Below the pieces are notes generated by a model. The model was not told the origin of the DNA. It saw only the letters and a program-made list of their open reading frames with translations, and made no database searches. From contig CAMYMN010000006.1 in assembly GCA_947259395.1 (NCBI GenBank), positions 54,081 to 118,080 on the forward strand: DNA of 64,000 bases. The letters are read 5' to 3'. Below, piece after piece: positions 29,341-38,051 of the stretch; position 1 is the stretch's first letter; each line of letters starts with the position of its first letter. The position numbers were made by a program, and so were the translations under genes. The stretch is from an uncultured Gammaproteobacteria bacterium (GTDB lineage Bacteria > Pseudomonadota > Gammaproteobacteria > Arenicellales > JAANXG01).

Positions 29341-30291
29341 CTACTGTCTGTTGCGTCTTTCCAGCCAGACATTCAAGCCTTGCGCGTTCAGTGCCGTGTC
29401 CATGGCAAGATGGCGCCGGATCTGATCATCGGTTAGCGATGATCCATGCTGCCTGGCTTCCTGGAAGAGGTAATTAGCGATCGAGTGAGTCAAGCGCGAT
29501 TCTCGGTGTGGGTGGTTTTCCAAGCCTAGTGCCAGGTCAACCATGGCGTGCAGACGCCGATGTAGACCGTCAATCAGTTTTGCGGTCGGCGTGATGCGTC
29601 CGAAGTGAGTAAGAAAGATTGCTTGCGGCTCGGTTTGCATCAATCGATCGATCGATCGATGCAGTGCGTCGGGCTCACATTGCACCGGGGACGTGGTCGG
29701 AAACAAAAACGGTCCGCGGTCGCAATCGAAAGCCCGGTAGGAAATACCCAAGGTGTCTCCGGCGAATATATTCCCATATTGCTCGTCGAGCATCGAAAAA
29801 TGATGCCGTGCATGTCCGGGTGTATCCAAAAACCGTAACCGGCGGCCGTAAAAATCCAACTCAAATCCGTCTTCAGCGACGATCACCCGGGATTCGTCGA
29901 CGGGAACAATCTCGCCATAGAGTTGCCGCGCTTTGTCCGCCCCATACACTTGAATAGTCCCGGCCATCAATTTGGTTGGGTCAATCATATGTCGTGCTCC
30001 AAGCGGATGGACCACCAGATTCGCGCGGGGAAACTCAAGCATCATGGCGCCGGCCCCGCCGGCATGATCGAGATGCACATGGGTGACAATCACATAGGCG
30101 ACCTGATTCGCCGAAATGTTTTTGGCTTGCATGACGTCGCGAATTACCGGCAATGAATGTGTCGTGCCGGTATCAACAAACGCAAAATGTCCACCTTGTT
30201 CAACGAGATGTATCGACGCTATTCCCGGTTCGATGAATTGGGCGTCAATCGTGGTGACGCCGTTATCGTAGTCAAAGAATGGCGTTGTCAT
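29341..30291 (-). CDS. MBL-fold metallo-hydrolase
   Basis: 316 residues. The metal-binding motif HVHLDH is at residues 71-76, followed by a downstream His in LDTPGHARHH, Asp in IFAGDTLG and a final His in FLTHFGR, so both metal sites of a glyoxalase-II-like enzyme appear complete. Substrate unknown; thioester hydrolases are common in this fold. ATG 30291 is preceded by GGGGG at good spacing. The frame stays open to 30573, but that extension is translated low-complexity repeat (VLVLVLVL-like) and is not credible protein. Confidence 0.85.
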   Translation of the reverse strand: MTTPFFDYDNGVTTIDAQFIEPGIASIHLVEQGGHFAFVDTGTTHSLPVIRDVMQAKNISANQVAYVIVTHVHLDHAGGAGAMMLEFPRANLVVHPLGARHMIDPTKLMAGTIQVYGADKARQLYGEIVPVDESRVIVAEDGFELDFYGRRLRFLDTPGHARHHFSMLDEQYGNIFAGDTLGISYRAFDCDRGPFLFPTTSPVQCEPDALHRSIDRLMQTEPQAIFLTHFGRITPTAKLIDGLHRRLHAMVDLALGLENHPHRESRLTHSIANYLFQEARQHGSSLTDDQIRRHLAMDTALNAQGLNVWLERRNRQ

Positions 30292-30355
30292 GTGACCCCC
30301 TGTTGTTATCGCCCCAGCGCGCCGTCGAGCCGCACGACCCTGCGAATTCGTGCAG

Positions 30356-30510
30356 TACTGCAACGGCACTGCAACGGCGCTGCAACGGCGCTGCAACGGC
30401 ACCAGCACAAGCACCAGCACAAGCACCAGCACAAGCACCAGCACTGGAACTGCGCCAGCACAAGTACCGCCACTACAGCGGCATAAACACTGCAACGGCA
30501 CCAGCACAAG
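30356..30510. repeat. Tandem low-complexity repeat (GCAACGGC and AGCACAAGCACC units)
   Basis: Begins with CTGCAACGGC-type units, then about four and a half copies of the 12-mer AGCACAAGCACC (about 30400-30444), then a non-repetitive part (TGGAACTGCGCCAGCAC) and further CAACGGCACCAGCACAAGC units. 30440-30492 recurs inverted at the window start. The units differ in length and have no unique spacers. Confidence 0.85.
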
Positions 30511-30535
30511 CACGAGTCCCTTCGCCCTCATCCGC

Positions 30536-30585
30536 AATCCCTTGTGCTGCGCTAAGTCGCAGTATTGCTGCAATCTGCGGGCTAA
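30536..30585. repeat. Dispersed repeat copy, upstream of fdhB
   Basis: Shares a CCCTTGTGCTGCGC, AAGTCGCAGTATTG and TGCGGGCTA framework with 32842-32889, which lies just before the fdhA start. The 18-mer inside it (30544-30561) also matches 95-112 with one mismatch. The two copies flank fdhB in the same orientation. Confidence 0.7.
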
Positions 30586-30860
30586 CGCCCAGGATTTTAG
30601 GCAGCGGACCTTTTTGTGGGACTATACAGCATGCTCCAGTGGCCGAAGAAAACGATGAGCTTGACCTGCCCGCACCATTGCACCAAGGCGCACCCGGTGC
30701 CACCGTTAGCGGAGCCGGGAGTCCCGTGACGTGGATGAACACAAGGATCCGCTGCGGCGGTGGGCTGCTACAGGTAGCGATGAACTGTGATGGCATGGTC
30801 GGCAACCCGCACAGTGGTTGGCCGACAGCTCGATGCCAGATCGAGACACTTGAACACACC

Positions 30861-30877
30861 GTGTATACTGTATACCA
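30861..30877. promoter_or_regulatory. Candidate GntR operator upstream of formate dehydrogenase
   Basis: GTGTATA-CTG-TATACCA. The right arm is identical to, and the left arm two bases different from, the TGGTATA-N3-TATACCA palindromes in front of tctC (39019-39035) and gntR (42287-42303). It lies 25 bases upstream of the fdhB start. Confidence 0.6.
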
Positions 30878-30901
30878 AAACGTGAGAGCTCCGGAGGATG
30901 T

Positions 30902-32614
30902 ATGGACACTGTGGATGGCAACAGAATCACCGTGAAACGTGGACATCCGGGTGCCAGGCGGGGTAAGGCAGGAACCGTTCCCAAGGGCCGGCAAGTCGAT
31001 CGCGACGCGCTGCACGCGATTCAGCAACTCCTTGGTGAGGGGCCCAGGCGGCGGGACCTGCTTATTGAACATCTCCACCTCATTCAGGATCGCTTCGGAC
31101 ATCTTGCTGCACCTCATCTAGCGGCGTTGGCGGCAGAGATGCGCTTGGCGCAGACCGAGGTATACGAGGTGGCGACCTTCTATGCACATTTTGATGTGGT
31201 CAAAGAAGGCGCGGCGCCGCCGCCGCCGTTAACCGTTCGCGTGTGTGACAGCATTGCTTGCGAGCTCGCAGGTTCGCAGTCGCTGTGGCGCGAATTAGCA
31301 GAGCGGACCGGTAAGCAGGTACATGTCGTGCGCGCGCCCTGCATGGGGCGTTGCGATACTGCACCGATCGCCGAGGTGGGTCATTACTTCGTAGACTACG
31401 CCAGCGTTGCGTCGGTGCTCGCGGCGATTCACGACGGTCGAACACAACCCCAATTGCCGGCCTACAAAAACTATGATCAGTACGTTCAGGAAGGGGGGTA
31501 TTCGCTGTTGCGGGAATGCCTGTCCGGTAAACGCGAACCAGACGAGGTGATCATCGCCTTGGAACAGGCCGACTTGCGCGGTTTGGGGGGGGCAGGATTT
31601 CCCACCGGCCGCAAGTGGCGCATCGTGCGCGGACAACCGGCGCCTCGGCTGCTGGCGGTAAATGCCGACGAGGGGGAACCAGGTACTTTTAAAGATCGGT
31701 ACTATCTCGAACATGACCCGCATCGTTTTATTGAAGGCATGTTGATTGCGATGTGGACGGTGGCCGCCGAGCAGTGTTATCTCTATCTGCGCGATGAATA
31801 CCCGGCGGTTCGCGAGATTCTGCGGAATGAACTGCCGCGGGTGGAAAGCGAAGGACTTGCCAACTGTGGTTCCGTGGCACTACGGCGTGGCGCCGGGGCC
31901 TACATCTGCGGCGAGGAATCCGCGATGATCGAATCCATCGAGGGTAAACGCGGTTTGCCGCGCAACCGACCTCCCTATGTGGCGGAAGTCGGCCTGTTTA
32001 ATCGTCCGACACTCGTAAACAATGTGGAGACCCTTTACTGGGTGCGTGATATCTTGGAGAAAGGACCCGCTTGGTTTGCCGGTGCGGGGCGGCATGGACG
32101 CAAAGGATGGCGCAGCTATTCAGTCTCGGGCCGGGTCAAAGAACCGGGTGTAAAGTTTGCACCGGCGGGTATCACCGTCAGGGAATTGATAGACGAATAC
32201 TGTGGCGGTATGCAGGCTGGTCAAACCTTCAAGGCCTATTTGCCCGGTGGGGCATCGGGCGGCATCCTGCCGGCGTCCAAGGGTGATGTGCCGTTGGACT
32301 TCGGCACTTTGGAACAGTACGGGTGCTTGATTGGTTCCGCCGCCATCGTTGTGTTTAGTGACCAGGACAATATGCGGGATGTGGCGTTGAATCTGATGCA
32401 TTTTTTTCGCGATGAAAGCTGCGGACAATGCACGCCCTGCAGGGTAGGGACGGAAAAAGCCGCGAAGTTGATGGCACAATCCGAGTGGGATCCGGCGCTG
32501 TTGTCCGCACTGAGTCAAACCATGGCGGACGCGTCGATCTGTGGCCTGGGCCAAGCGGCGGGAAACCCGATCCACTGCGTGCTCAAGTATTTCCCGGAGG
32601 ACCTCCATGGATAG
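30902..32614 (+). CDS. NAD-dependent formate dehydrogenase, fused gamma-beta (diaphorase) subunit
   Basis: 570 residues: a NuoE-like [2Fe-2S] domain (Cys in VCDSIACELAG and APCMGRC, about residues 25-160) fused to a NuoF-like domain with FMN/NADH sites (GLGGAGFPTGRKW, NADEGEPGTFKDRY, GAGAYICGEESAMIES) and a [4Fe-4S] motif CGQCTPCRVGT plus the later Cys in SICGLGQ. This fused arrangement is that of Methylobacterium Fdh1B. It passes electrons from the formate-oxidising subunit to NAD+. GGAGG precedes ATG 30902. fdhA follows after 265 bases, including a REP-like palindrome, an unusual gap for a two-subunit enzyme. Confidence 0.9.
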   Translation: MDTVDGNRITVKRGHPGARRGKAGTVPKGRQVDRDALHAIQQLLGEGPRRRDLLIEHLHLIQDRFGHLAAPHLAALAAEMRLAQTEVYEVATFYAHFDVVKEGAAPPPPLTVRVCDSIACELAGSQSLWRELAERTGKQVHVVRAPCMGRCDTAPIAEVGHYFVDYASVASVLAAIHDGRTQPQLPAYKNYDQYVQEGGYSLLRECLSGKREPDEVIIALEQADLRGLGGAGFPTGRKWRIVRGQPAPRLLAVNADEGEPGTFKDRYYLEHDPHRFIEGMLIAMWTVAAEQCYLYLRDEYPAVREILRNELPRVESEGLANCGSVALRRGAGAYICGEESAMIESIEGKRGLPRNRPPYVAEVGLFNRPTLVNNVETLYWVRDILEKGPAWFAGAGRHGRKGWRSYSVSGRVKEPGVKFAPAGITVRELIDEYCGGMQAGQTFKAYLPGGASGGILPASKGDVPLDFGTLEQYGCLIGSAAIVVFSDQDNMRDVALNLMHFFRDESCGQCTPCRVGTEKAAKLMAQSEWDPALLSALSQTMADASICGLGQAAGNPIHCVLKYFPEDLHG

Positions 32615-32770
32615 CCCGCATATTGCACCAAGGCGGCGAAAAGAAAAGTAAATAGCATGTTTGAAATAACAAATTCGATTACCGTTCGGCGCTACGTTTC
32701 GTGCCCGGAGTTGAGCCTATCCCGGCGCTGGCTCGGTCTAGAACGCCTGGACTTGCGCTTCACTCAACGG

Positions 32771-32812
32771 AAAAATGGGGGTCGGAGTCACAGACTCCGA
32801 CCCCTATTTTTT
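32771..32812. repeat. REP-like palindrome between fdhB and fdhA
   Basis: GGGGTCGGAGTC-ACA-GACTCCGACCCC: 12-bp perfect arms at 32778-32789 and 32793-32804, flanked by AAAAAT on the left and TATTTTTT on the right. The motif family (GGGTC-GAGTC palindrome with A/T flanks) is common in proteobacteria as a REP/MITE element associated with Y1 (RAYT) transposases. It could also act as a rho-independent terminator in the + direction, which would separate fdhB from fdhA expression. 32615-32879 has no gene. Confidence 0.8.
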
Positions 32813-32841
32813 ATCGCCCCATCGCGTCGCCATCATTCAGG

Positions 32842-32889
32842 ATCCCTTGTGCTGCGCGAAGTCGCAGTATTGGTGCCGTATGCGGGCTA
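32842..32889. repeat. Dispersed repeat copy overlapping the fdhA start
   Basis: Second copy of the element at 30536-30585, sharing CCCTTGTGCTGCGC, AAGTCGCAGTATTG and TGCGGGCTA. It includes the exact 18-mer of 95-112. It ends within the first codons of fdhA, so fdhA's ribosome-binding region lies inside the repeat. Confidence 0.7.
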
Positions 32890-35636
32890 GACCCATACAG
32901 TTCATGCTCGACGGCCGTGAGGTCGAAGCCATGCCTGACGAGACGATTTGGCAAGTGGCCAAACGCGGTGGCGTAGAAATTCCCCATCTGTGTTATGCGC
33001 CGGTACCTGGCTACCGCGCCGACGGCAATTGCCGGGCGTGCATGGTTGAAGTCGAAGGCGAGCGGGTGTTGGCGGCTTCCTGTTTGCGTAAACCGACCCC
33101 AGGGATGGTGGTGCACACCAACAACGCGCGCGCCAGCAACGCGCAGCGCATGGTGATGGAGCTGTTGCTGGCGGATCAACCGCGACGGGAAGTCGCTCAC
33201 GATAAAGATTCCCGGCTATGGCAATGGGCCGAGCGTCTCAACGTTGACAGCAGCCGGTTTCCGGTTCGGGTTGCGCCGACTGCAGACGTGAGCCACCCGG
33301 CGATGCACATTGCCTTAGACGCTTGTATACATTGCAATCTGTGCGTGCGTGCATGCCGCGAAGTGCAAGTCAATGACGTCATTGGCATGGCATACCGGGG
33401 GCATGGCGTAAAGATTGTTTTTGACCTTGATGATCCCATGGGGGAGAGCACCTGCGTGGGATGCGGAGAGTGCGTTCAGGCGTGCCCCACCGGGGCATTG
33501 ATGGAGGCAACCCTGGTTGATGCGAAAGGAATCGGCCGCACTGATTCGTTAACGGCGGTGGATAGCGTGTGTCCGTATTGTGGGGTTGGGTGTCAGATCA
33601 CTTACCAGATCAAGGACAATCAGATAGCGGCGGTCCAGGGTCGAGACGGCCCGGCAAACGAGAATCGTTTATGTATCAAAGGCCGCTTTGGTTTTGATTA
33701 CGTTCGACATCCGCATCGTCTCACAACACCGCTGATCCGCCGTGACGATGCGTCCAAATACGGTGATCTCGACCTCGATCCGGCGCATCCGTTGACCCAT
33801 TTTCGAGAAGCGAGTTGGGAGGAGGCGTTGGATGCAGCAGCCGGCGGTCTCAAGGCAATTCGCGATCGCGACGGTCGTCAGGCATTGGCTGGATTTGGAT
33901 CTGCAAAGTGCACGAATGAAGAGGCGTATCTTTTTCAAAAACTGGTGCGCACGGGATTCGGCACTAATAATGTCGATCACTGCACCCGGCTGTGTCACGC
34001 CTCCTCGGTGGCGGCGTTGCTCGAGGGTATCGGTTCCGGTGCGGTCACCGCGCCGTTTACCGCTGTCAAGGATGCTGACGTAATCATTGTGATTGGCGCC
34101 AACCCCACAGAAAATCATCCGGTTGCGGCGACTTATTTTAAGCAAGCAGCCAAGCGCAGTACCTTGATCGTGATGGACCCCAGGGGCCAGGCGCTGAAAC
34201 GCCATGCCCAGCACATGCTGCAATTCAGACCGGGGACCGATGTCGCGTTGCTAAATGCAATGCTCAACGTAATCATTGCCGAACAACTCTATGATCGGGA
34301 GTACCTCGAAGCGCACACTGAGGGCTTCGGCGCCTTGAAGCAACACGTCCAAGACTATACGCCTGAAGCGATGGCTTCCGTGTGTGGAATTGACGCCGAG
34401 ACTATTCGCACCGTGGCTCGTATCTATGCCCGGGCCGGCGCCGCGATCATTTTTTGGGGAATGGGCATCTCACAGCATATTCACGGTACCGACAATGCCC
34501 GTTGCTTGATCGCACTGGCACTGATCGCCGGGCAAGTGGGGCGGCCTGGGACCGGGCTTCACCCGCTCCGCGGTCAGAATAACGTTCAAGGTGCCTCTGA
34601 CGCCGGTCTGATACCAATGATGTATCCCGACTATCAGTCCGTCGAGGTAGCGGATGTCCGAGGCCGTTTTGAAGACGTCTGGGGTAGCGCGCTCGATCCG
34701 GACAAGGGTTTGACGGTAGTGGAGATCATGACCGCGATCCTTGCGGGGCAGATCAAGGGCATGTACATCATGGGTGAGAATCCGGCGATGTCCGATCCGG
34801 ACACACGACACGCGCGCGAGGCGCTTGCTAAGCTCGATCACCTCGTGGTGCAGGATCTGTTTCTGACCGAAACCGCGTTTTATGCCGATGTGATACTGCC
34901 CGCGTCCGCATGGCCGGAAAAAGAAGGCACCGTCACCAACACCAACCGTCAAGTTCAACTTGGAAGGCGCGCGTTGAACACGCCTGGAGACGCGCGGCAA
35001 GATTGGTGGATCATTCAGCAGATTGCAGGACGCATCGGTTGTGACTGGCACTATAGCCATCCCCGCGATGTGTTTGCCGAAATGAAGACGGTCATGCCAT
35101 CGTTAGATAACATTACCTGGACGCGGTTAGAGGCCGAGAACGCCGTCACCTATCCTTGCCGCGGGCCTGAGCTTGCGGGTGAAGATATCGTGTTCGGTGA
35201 GCGATTTCCGACCGCTAACGGCCGCGGTAAACTGGTCCCGGCAACATTAACCTCACCCGATGAGACAACCGACGAGGAGTACCCGATGATTTTGACGACC
35301 GGGCGACAACTCGAACACTGGCACACCGGTGCGATGACCCGCCGTGCCAGCGTCCTCGACGAGATCGAACCGGAAGCGGTGGCCAGTCTTTCACCCGGGG
35401 ATTTGCGGCGCCTTGATATCCATCCCGGCGCCAAGGTCAAAGTGACCACCCGGCGCGGCGTGATCGAGCTCAAGGCAAGGGCGGATTCAGCCATTCCGCA
35501 GGGTATGATTTTCATACCGTTTTGTTATGCGGAGGCGGCGGCAAATGTGTTGACCAACCCCGCGCTCGATCCCTACGGCAAGATTCCAGAATTTAAATAT
35601 TGCGCGGCGCGTGTCGAAACGGCCACTGCCGCGTGA
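32880..35636 (+). CDS. Formate dehydrogenase alpha subunit (molybdopterin, Cys type)
   Basis: 918 residues from ATG 32880. In order: [2Fe-2S] domain (HLCYAPVPGYRADGNCRAC), a His/Cys cluster, two [4Fe-4S] motifs (CIHCNLCVRACREVQ and CVGCGECVQACPTG), the CPYCGVGCQ cluster of the catalytic domain and the molybdopterin-guanine-dinucleotide domains. The active-site residue is Cys in DHCTRLCHASS, where selenocysteine stands in FdhF. It oxidises formate to CO2. The frame is open to 32775, but that extension reads through the palindrome and repeat. No fdsC/fdsD-type chaperone gene is present in the window. Confidence 0.93.
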   Translation: MRARPIQFMLDGREVEAMPDETIWQVAKRGGVEIPHLCYAPVPGYRADGNCRACMVEVEGERVLAASCLRKPTPGMVVHTNNARASNAQRMVMELLLADQPRREVAHDKDSRLWQWAERLNVDSSRFPVRVAPTADVSHPAMHIALDACIHCNLCVRACREVQVNDVIGMAYRGHGVKIVFDLDDPMGESTCVGCGECVQACPTGALMEATLVDAKGIGRTDSLTAVDSVCPYCGVGCQITYQIKDNQIAAVQGRDGPANENRLCIKGRFGFDYVRHPHRLTTPLIRRDDASKYGDLDLDPAHPLTHFREASWEEALDAAAGGLKAIRDRDGRQALAGFGSAKCTNEEAYLFQKLVRTGFGTNNVDHCTRLCHASSVAALLEGIGSGAVTAPFTAVKDADVIIVIGANPTENHPVAATYFKQAAKRSTLIVMDPRGQALKRHAQHMLQFRPGTDVALLNAMLNVIIAEQLYDREYLEAHTEGFGALKQHVQDYTPEAMASVCGIDAETIRTVARIYARAGAAIIFWGMGISQHIHGTDNARCLIALALIAGQVGRPGTGLHPLRGQNNVQGASDAGLIPMMYPDYQSVEVADVRGRFEDVWGSALDPDKGLTVVEIMTAILAGQIKGMYIMGENPAMSDPDTRHAREALAKLDHLVVQDLFLTETAFYADVILPASAWPEKEGTVTNTNRQVQLGRRALNTPGDARQDWWIIQQIAGRIGCDWHYSHPRDVFAEMKTVMPSLDNITWTRLEAENAVTYPCRGPELAGEDIVFGERFPTANGRGKLVPATLTSPDETTDEEYPMILTTGRQLEHWHTGAMTRRASVLDEIEPEAVASLSPGDLRRLDIHPGAKVKVTTRRGVIELKARADSAIPQGMIFIPFCYAEAAANVLTNPALDPYGKIPEFKYCAARVETATAA

Positions 35637-35646
35637 GGAAAAGCCA

Positions 35647-35751
35647 ATGGCTGAGGCAAAATCAAACACAACGGTGATGGCGACGGTAAGGGTTGGGCCG
35701 GTTAAAAACAGACTGATAGAGCCAAGCAGCGAGCTGCAAAATATAATATGA
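35647..35751 (+). CDS. Putative 34-residue small protein between fdhA and the MDR oxidoreductase
   Basis: ATG 35647 is preceded by GAGGA at good spacing, and the TGA stop overlaps the ATG of the next gene (ATGA), a strong sign of translation and coupling. The peptide begins MAEAKSNTTVMATVRVGPV and ends LQNII; no helix or metal motif stands out. It occupies the place where fdsD is often found in formate dehydrogenase operons but does not resemble FdsD. Confidence 0.5.
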   Translation: MAEAKSNTTVMATVRVGPVKNRLIEPSSELQNII

Positions 35752-36743
35752 AGGCGGTGCTACTCGAGGATTTCGGCGGTCCTGAGGTGCTTTACCTTGG
35801 CGAGGCGGCAACACCCGCGCCCCAGGCAGAGCAGGTGCTCATCAGGGTGATGGCAACTTCGATCAATCGACCGGATATCGTACAACGCCAAGGGAATTAC
35901 CCTGCGCCCCCGGGAGAATCAGAAATACTGGGACTCGAGGTCGCGGGTGTTGTGGAGGGGCTCGGTGACCACGTCAGCGCGTGGCAAGTGGGCGACCGAG
36001 TCATGGCCCTGGTGGGAGGGGGCGGGTACGCGGAGTTCGCGGTGGCCGATGCCGGCCACGTAATGCGCATCCCCGAATCAATGAGCTTCAATGAGGCAGC
36101 ATGTGTCTGTGAGACCTACATCACCGCTTATCTCAACGTATTTTTGATCGCAGGGCTGGAAGATGCCGCCACAGTGCTGCTTCATGGCGGGGGTGGCGGC
36201 GTCAACACAGCCGCCGTTCAGCTGTGTAAGGCGTTGACCCCGGCGGTCAAAGTCATGGTGACCGCCTCCCCGAACAAGATCGAGGGCGTAAAAAAACTCG
36301 GCGCTGATTTGGTTATTGACTACACTACACAGGATTTTGCTGACAAGGTCAGGGACTACACTAACAAACTGGGCGCTCAGGTAATATTGGATCACATCGG
36401 CGCTGCGTATCTTGGCGCCAACATGAAAGCCCTTGCTGTGGGTGGAACGCTGGTGATCATCGGGGTCATGGGCGGGGTCAAGGCAGAGTTGAACCTTGCC
36501 TTGATGATGGTGAAGCGACAACGGATAGTTGGATCGGTCCTACGATCACGGTCGGCGCAGGAGAAGGCGGCGATCATCGCTAAATTTTCGCACGCCGTTC
36601 TGCCGCGGATGGCGGACCGCACGATTGTACCGCTGATAGATAGGGTGTACGGTCTGAATGAAGTGGAAGCAGCGCATCGGACGATGGAGACGAGCACGCA
36701 TTTTGGAAAGCTGGTGTTATCGATTGCCGGGGTTACGGAGTAG
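35748..36743 (+). CDS. Zinc-independent MDR oxidoreductase (quinone oxidoreductase/PIG3-like)
   Basis: 331 residues of the medium-chain reductase family without zinc-binding Cys/His. Landmarks: NRPDIVQRQGNYP, LGLEVAGVVEGLG, GDRVMALVGGGGYAEF, the cofactor loop LLHGGGGGVNTAAVQL (an unusual run of five Gly) and GADLVIDYTTQDF. NADPH-dependent quinone or enone reduction is typical; the true substrate is unknown. It overlaps the 34-residue ORF and lies 23 bases before the CoA-ligase genes. Confidence 0.82.
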   Translation: MKAVLLEDFGGPEVLYLGEAATPAPQAEQVLIRVMATSINRPDIVQRQGNYPAPPGESEILGLEVAGVVEGLGDHVSAWQVGDRVMALVGGGGYAEFAVADAGHVMRIPESMSFNEAACVCETYITAYLNVFLIAGLEDAATVLLHGGGGGVNTAAVQLCKALTPAVKVMVTASPNKIEGVKKLGADLVIDYTTQDFADKVRDYTNKLGAQVILDHIGAAYLGANMKALAVGGTLVIIGVMGGVKAELNLALMMVKRQRIVGSVLRSRSAQEKAAIIAKFSHAVLPRMADRTIVPLIDRVYGLNEVEAAHRTMETSTHFGKLVLSIAGVTE

Positions 36744-36766
36744 CATCGAGCATCTAGGGGAGAGCC

Positions 36767-38014
36767 ATGCATATTCATGAATATCAAGCCAAACAGCTTT
36801 TTGCCGAACATGGCATACCCATACCGGAGGGTGGCGTTGCCTCCACTATTGACGAGGCCCTACAAATTGCCCGGGATATCGGGGGAGGTGCTTGGGTAGT
36901 CAAGGCACAAATTCACGCAGGCGGACGCCGCGCCGGTCATTTCGAAGACGCGCCCCAGGGGGAAGGTGGCGTTCGTATTGCGAGGTCTATCACCGATGTT
37001 GAAAAGGCTGCCAAACAAATGTTGGGTAATGCGCTTATCACCACGCAAACTAGGCCGTCGGGAAGCGCAGTGGAACGTGTGTACGTCGAACGCGCCTGCG
37101 ACGTGCAAAGTGAGCTCTACCTTGGCATGTTAGTTGACCGTCGCAGCAGTCGTGTGACCTTGGTCGCATCGGCAGCGGGGGGCGTCAATATCGAATCGAT
37201 CGCAGAAAAACATCCAGAGTCGATCATAAAATACGCCATCGACCCGCTCGAGGGGCTGGGAGAAGAAGCGGCCCGCAGCATGGCGTCTAAATTAGCTGTT
37301 GAAAAAGAACAGGCAAGTGTTACCACGCGTGTTATACAGACCATGTATGAAATGTTTGTCGAATTAGATGCGTCACTGATCGAAATAAATCCGTTGGCGA
37401 TTACCACTGCGGGCGAGGTGATCGCCTTAGATGCGACATTGACGTTCGATGACAACGCGTTATTCCGGCATCAAGACATCCTGGCGCTGCGTGATCAAGC
37501 CGAGTTGCACCTCGGAGAACTGGAAGCCGTGCAACATGGAATCAACTATGTCAAGTTGGACGGTAATATTGGTTGTTTGGCGAGTGGAGCCGGCACTGCG
37601 CTCGCGACTGTTGACGCGATCCATTTGCTTGGAGGTGAGCCTGCAAACTTTCTTGATGTGCCGCCGGTTGCCCAGGTGGGGCGGGTAAAGGAGGCGTTAA
37701 GACTGTTATTGTCAGATCCGGGCGTAGCAAGCATTTTAGTAAACGTATTTGGTGGTGGCATCATGCGTTGTGACACCATTGCTGATGCGATCATCATGGC
37801 GAATCGCGAGACGCCCCTTAAGGTGCCGTTGGTTGCCAGGCTTGCCGGGACGAATGCCACTTTTGCAATCCGCAGGCTCAAGGATGCAGGGCCGGACATT
37901 ATTTTTGCCACTGATCTAGCCGACGCTGCGGACAAAGCAGTCAAGGCTGCGAAACAAACCAAAGCAATACAACGCCGTTCCTGGTGGCAGCGGGTGAGAG
38001 GGGTGAGTGGTTAG
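36767..38014 (+). CDS. SucC/malate-CoA-ligase beta-like subunit, divergent
   Basis: 415 residues of the ATP-grasp CoA-ligase family (succinyl-CoA or malyl-CoA synthetase beta). It starts with MHIHEYQAKQLFAEHGIP, has the ELYLGMLVDR, DASLIEINPLAI and FDDNALFRH segments and the substrate-side VNVFGGGIMRCD. Two motifs deviate: the AGGRGKAGG-type nucleotide loop has an eight-residue insertion (GRRAGHFEDAPQGEGG, about 53-68), and the usual FLDVGGGA is FLDVPPVA (about 295-302). The substrate may therefore be unusual; malate, succinate or another dicarboxylate are options. A CitE/malyl-CoA-lyase homologue downstream would fit a malyl-CoA role. Confidence 0.8.
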   Translation: MHIHEYQAKQLFAEHGIPIPEGGVASTIDEALQIARDIGGGAWVVKAQIHAGGRRAGHFEDAPQGEGGVRIARSITDVEKAAKQMLGNALITTQTRPSGSAVERVYVERACDVQSELYLGMLVDRRSSRVTLVASAAGGVNIESIAEKHPESIIKYAIDPLEGLGEEAARSMASKLAVEKEQASVTTRVIQTMYEMFVELDASLIEINPLAITTAGEVIALDATLTFDDNALFRHQDILALRDQAELHLGELEAVQHGINYVKLDGNIGCLASGAGTALATVDAIHLLGGEPANFLDVPPVAQVGRVKEALRLLLSDPGVASILVNVFGGGIMRCDTIADAIIMANRETPLKVPLVARLAGTNATFAIRRLKDAGPDIIFATDLADAADKAVKAAKQTKAIQRRSWWQRVRGVSG

Positions 38015-38051
38015 AGATGATTGGACGAGGTGATTTTGAGGTGATAGCAAA

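Larger units (their letters stand above)
30292..30901. other. Repeat-rich intergenic region upstream of formate dehydrogenase
   Basis: 610 bases between divergent genes. From about 30356 to 30510 it is low-complexity repeat; 30536-30585 matches a second element found again at 32842-32889. Several long ORFs cross it on both strands, but they are products of the repeats. The last 45 bases hold a GntR-type operator and the ribosome site of the formate dehydrogenase gene. Confidence 0.8.

Noticed and set aside
30356-30510. Possible CRISPR array
   Set aside because: Units are 8-12 bases with no unique spacers, and no cas genes are near.
30292-30573. N-terminal extension of the MBL-fold gene rich in VLVLV
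   Set aside because: It is translated low-complexity repeat; a good ribosome site and conserved start of the fold favour ATG 30291.
30279-31117. Two long ORFs (about 215 codons) across the repeat region
   Set aside because: Openness results from repeat composition and the antisense of fdhB; no protein-like sequence.
32775-32879. Upstream extension of fdhA
   Set aside because: It reads through a REP-like palindrome and dispersed repeat; the conserved domain begins after ATG 32880.
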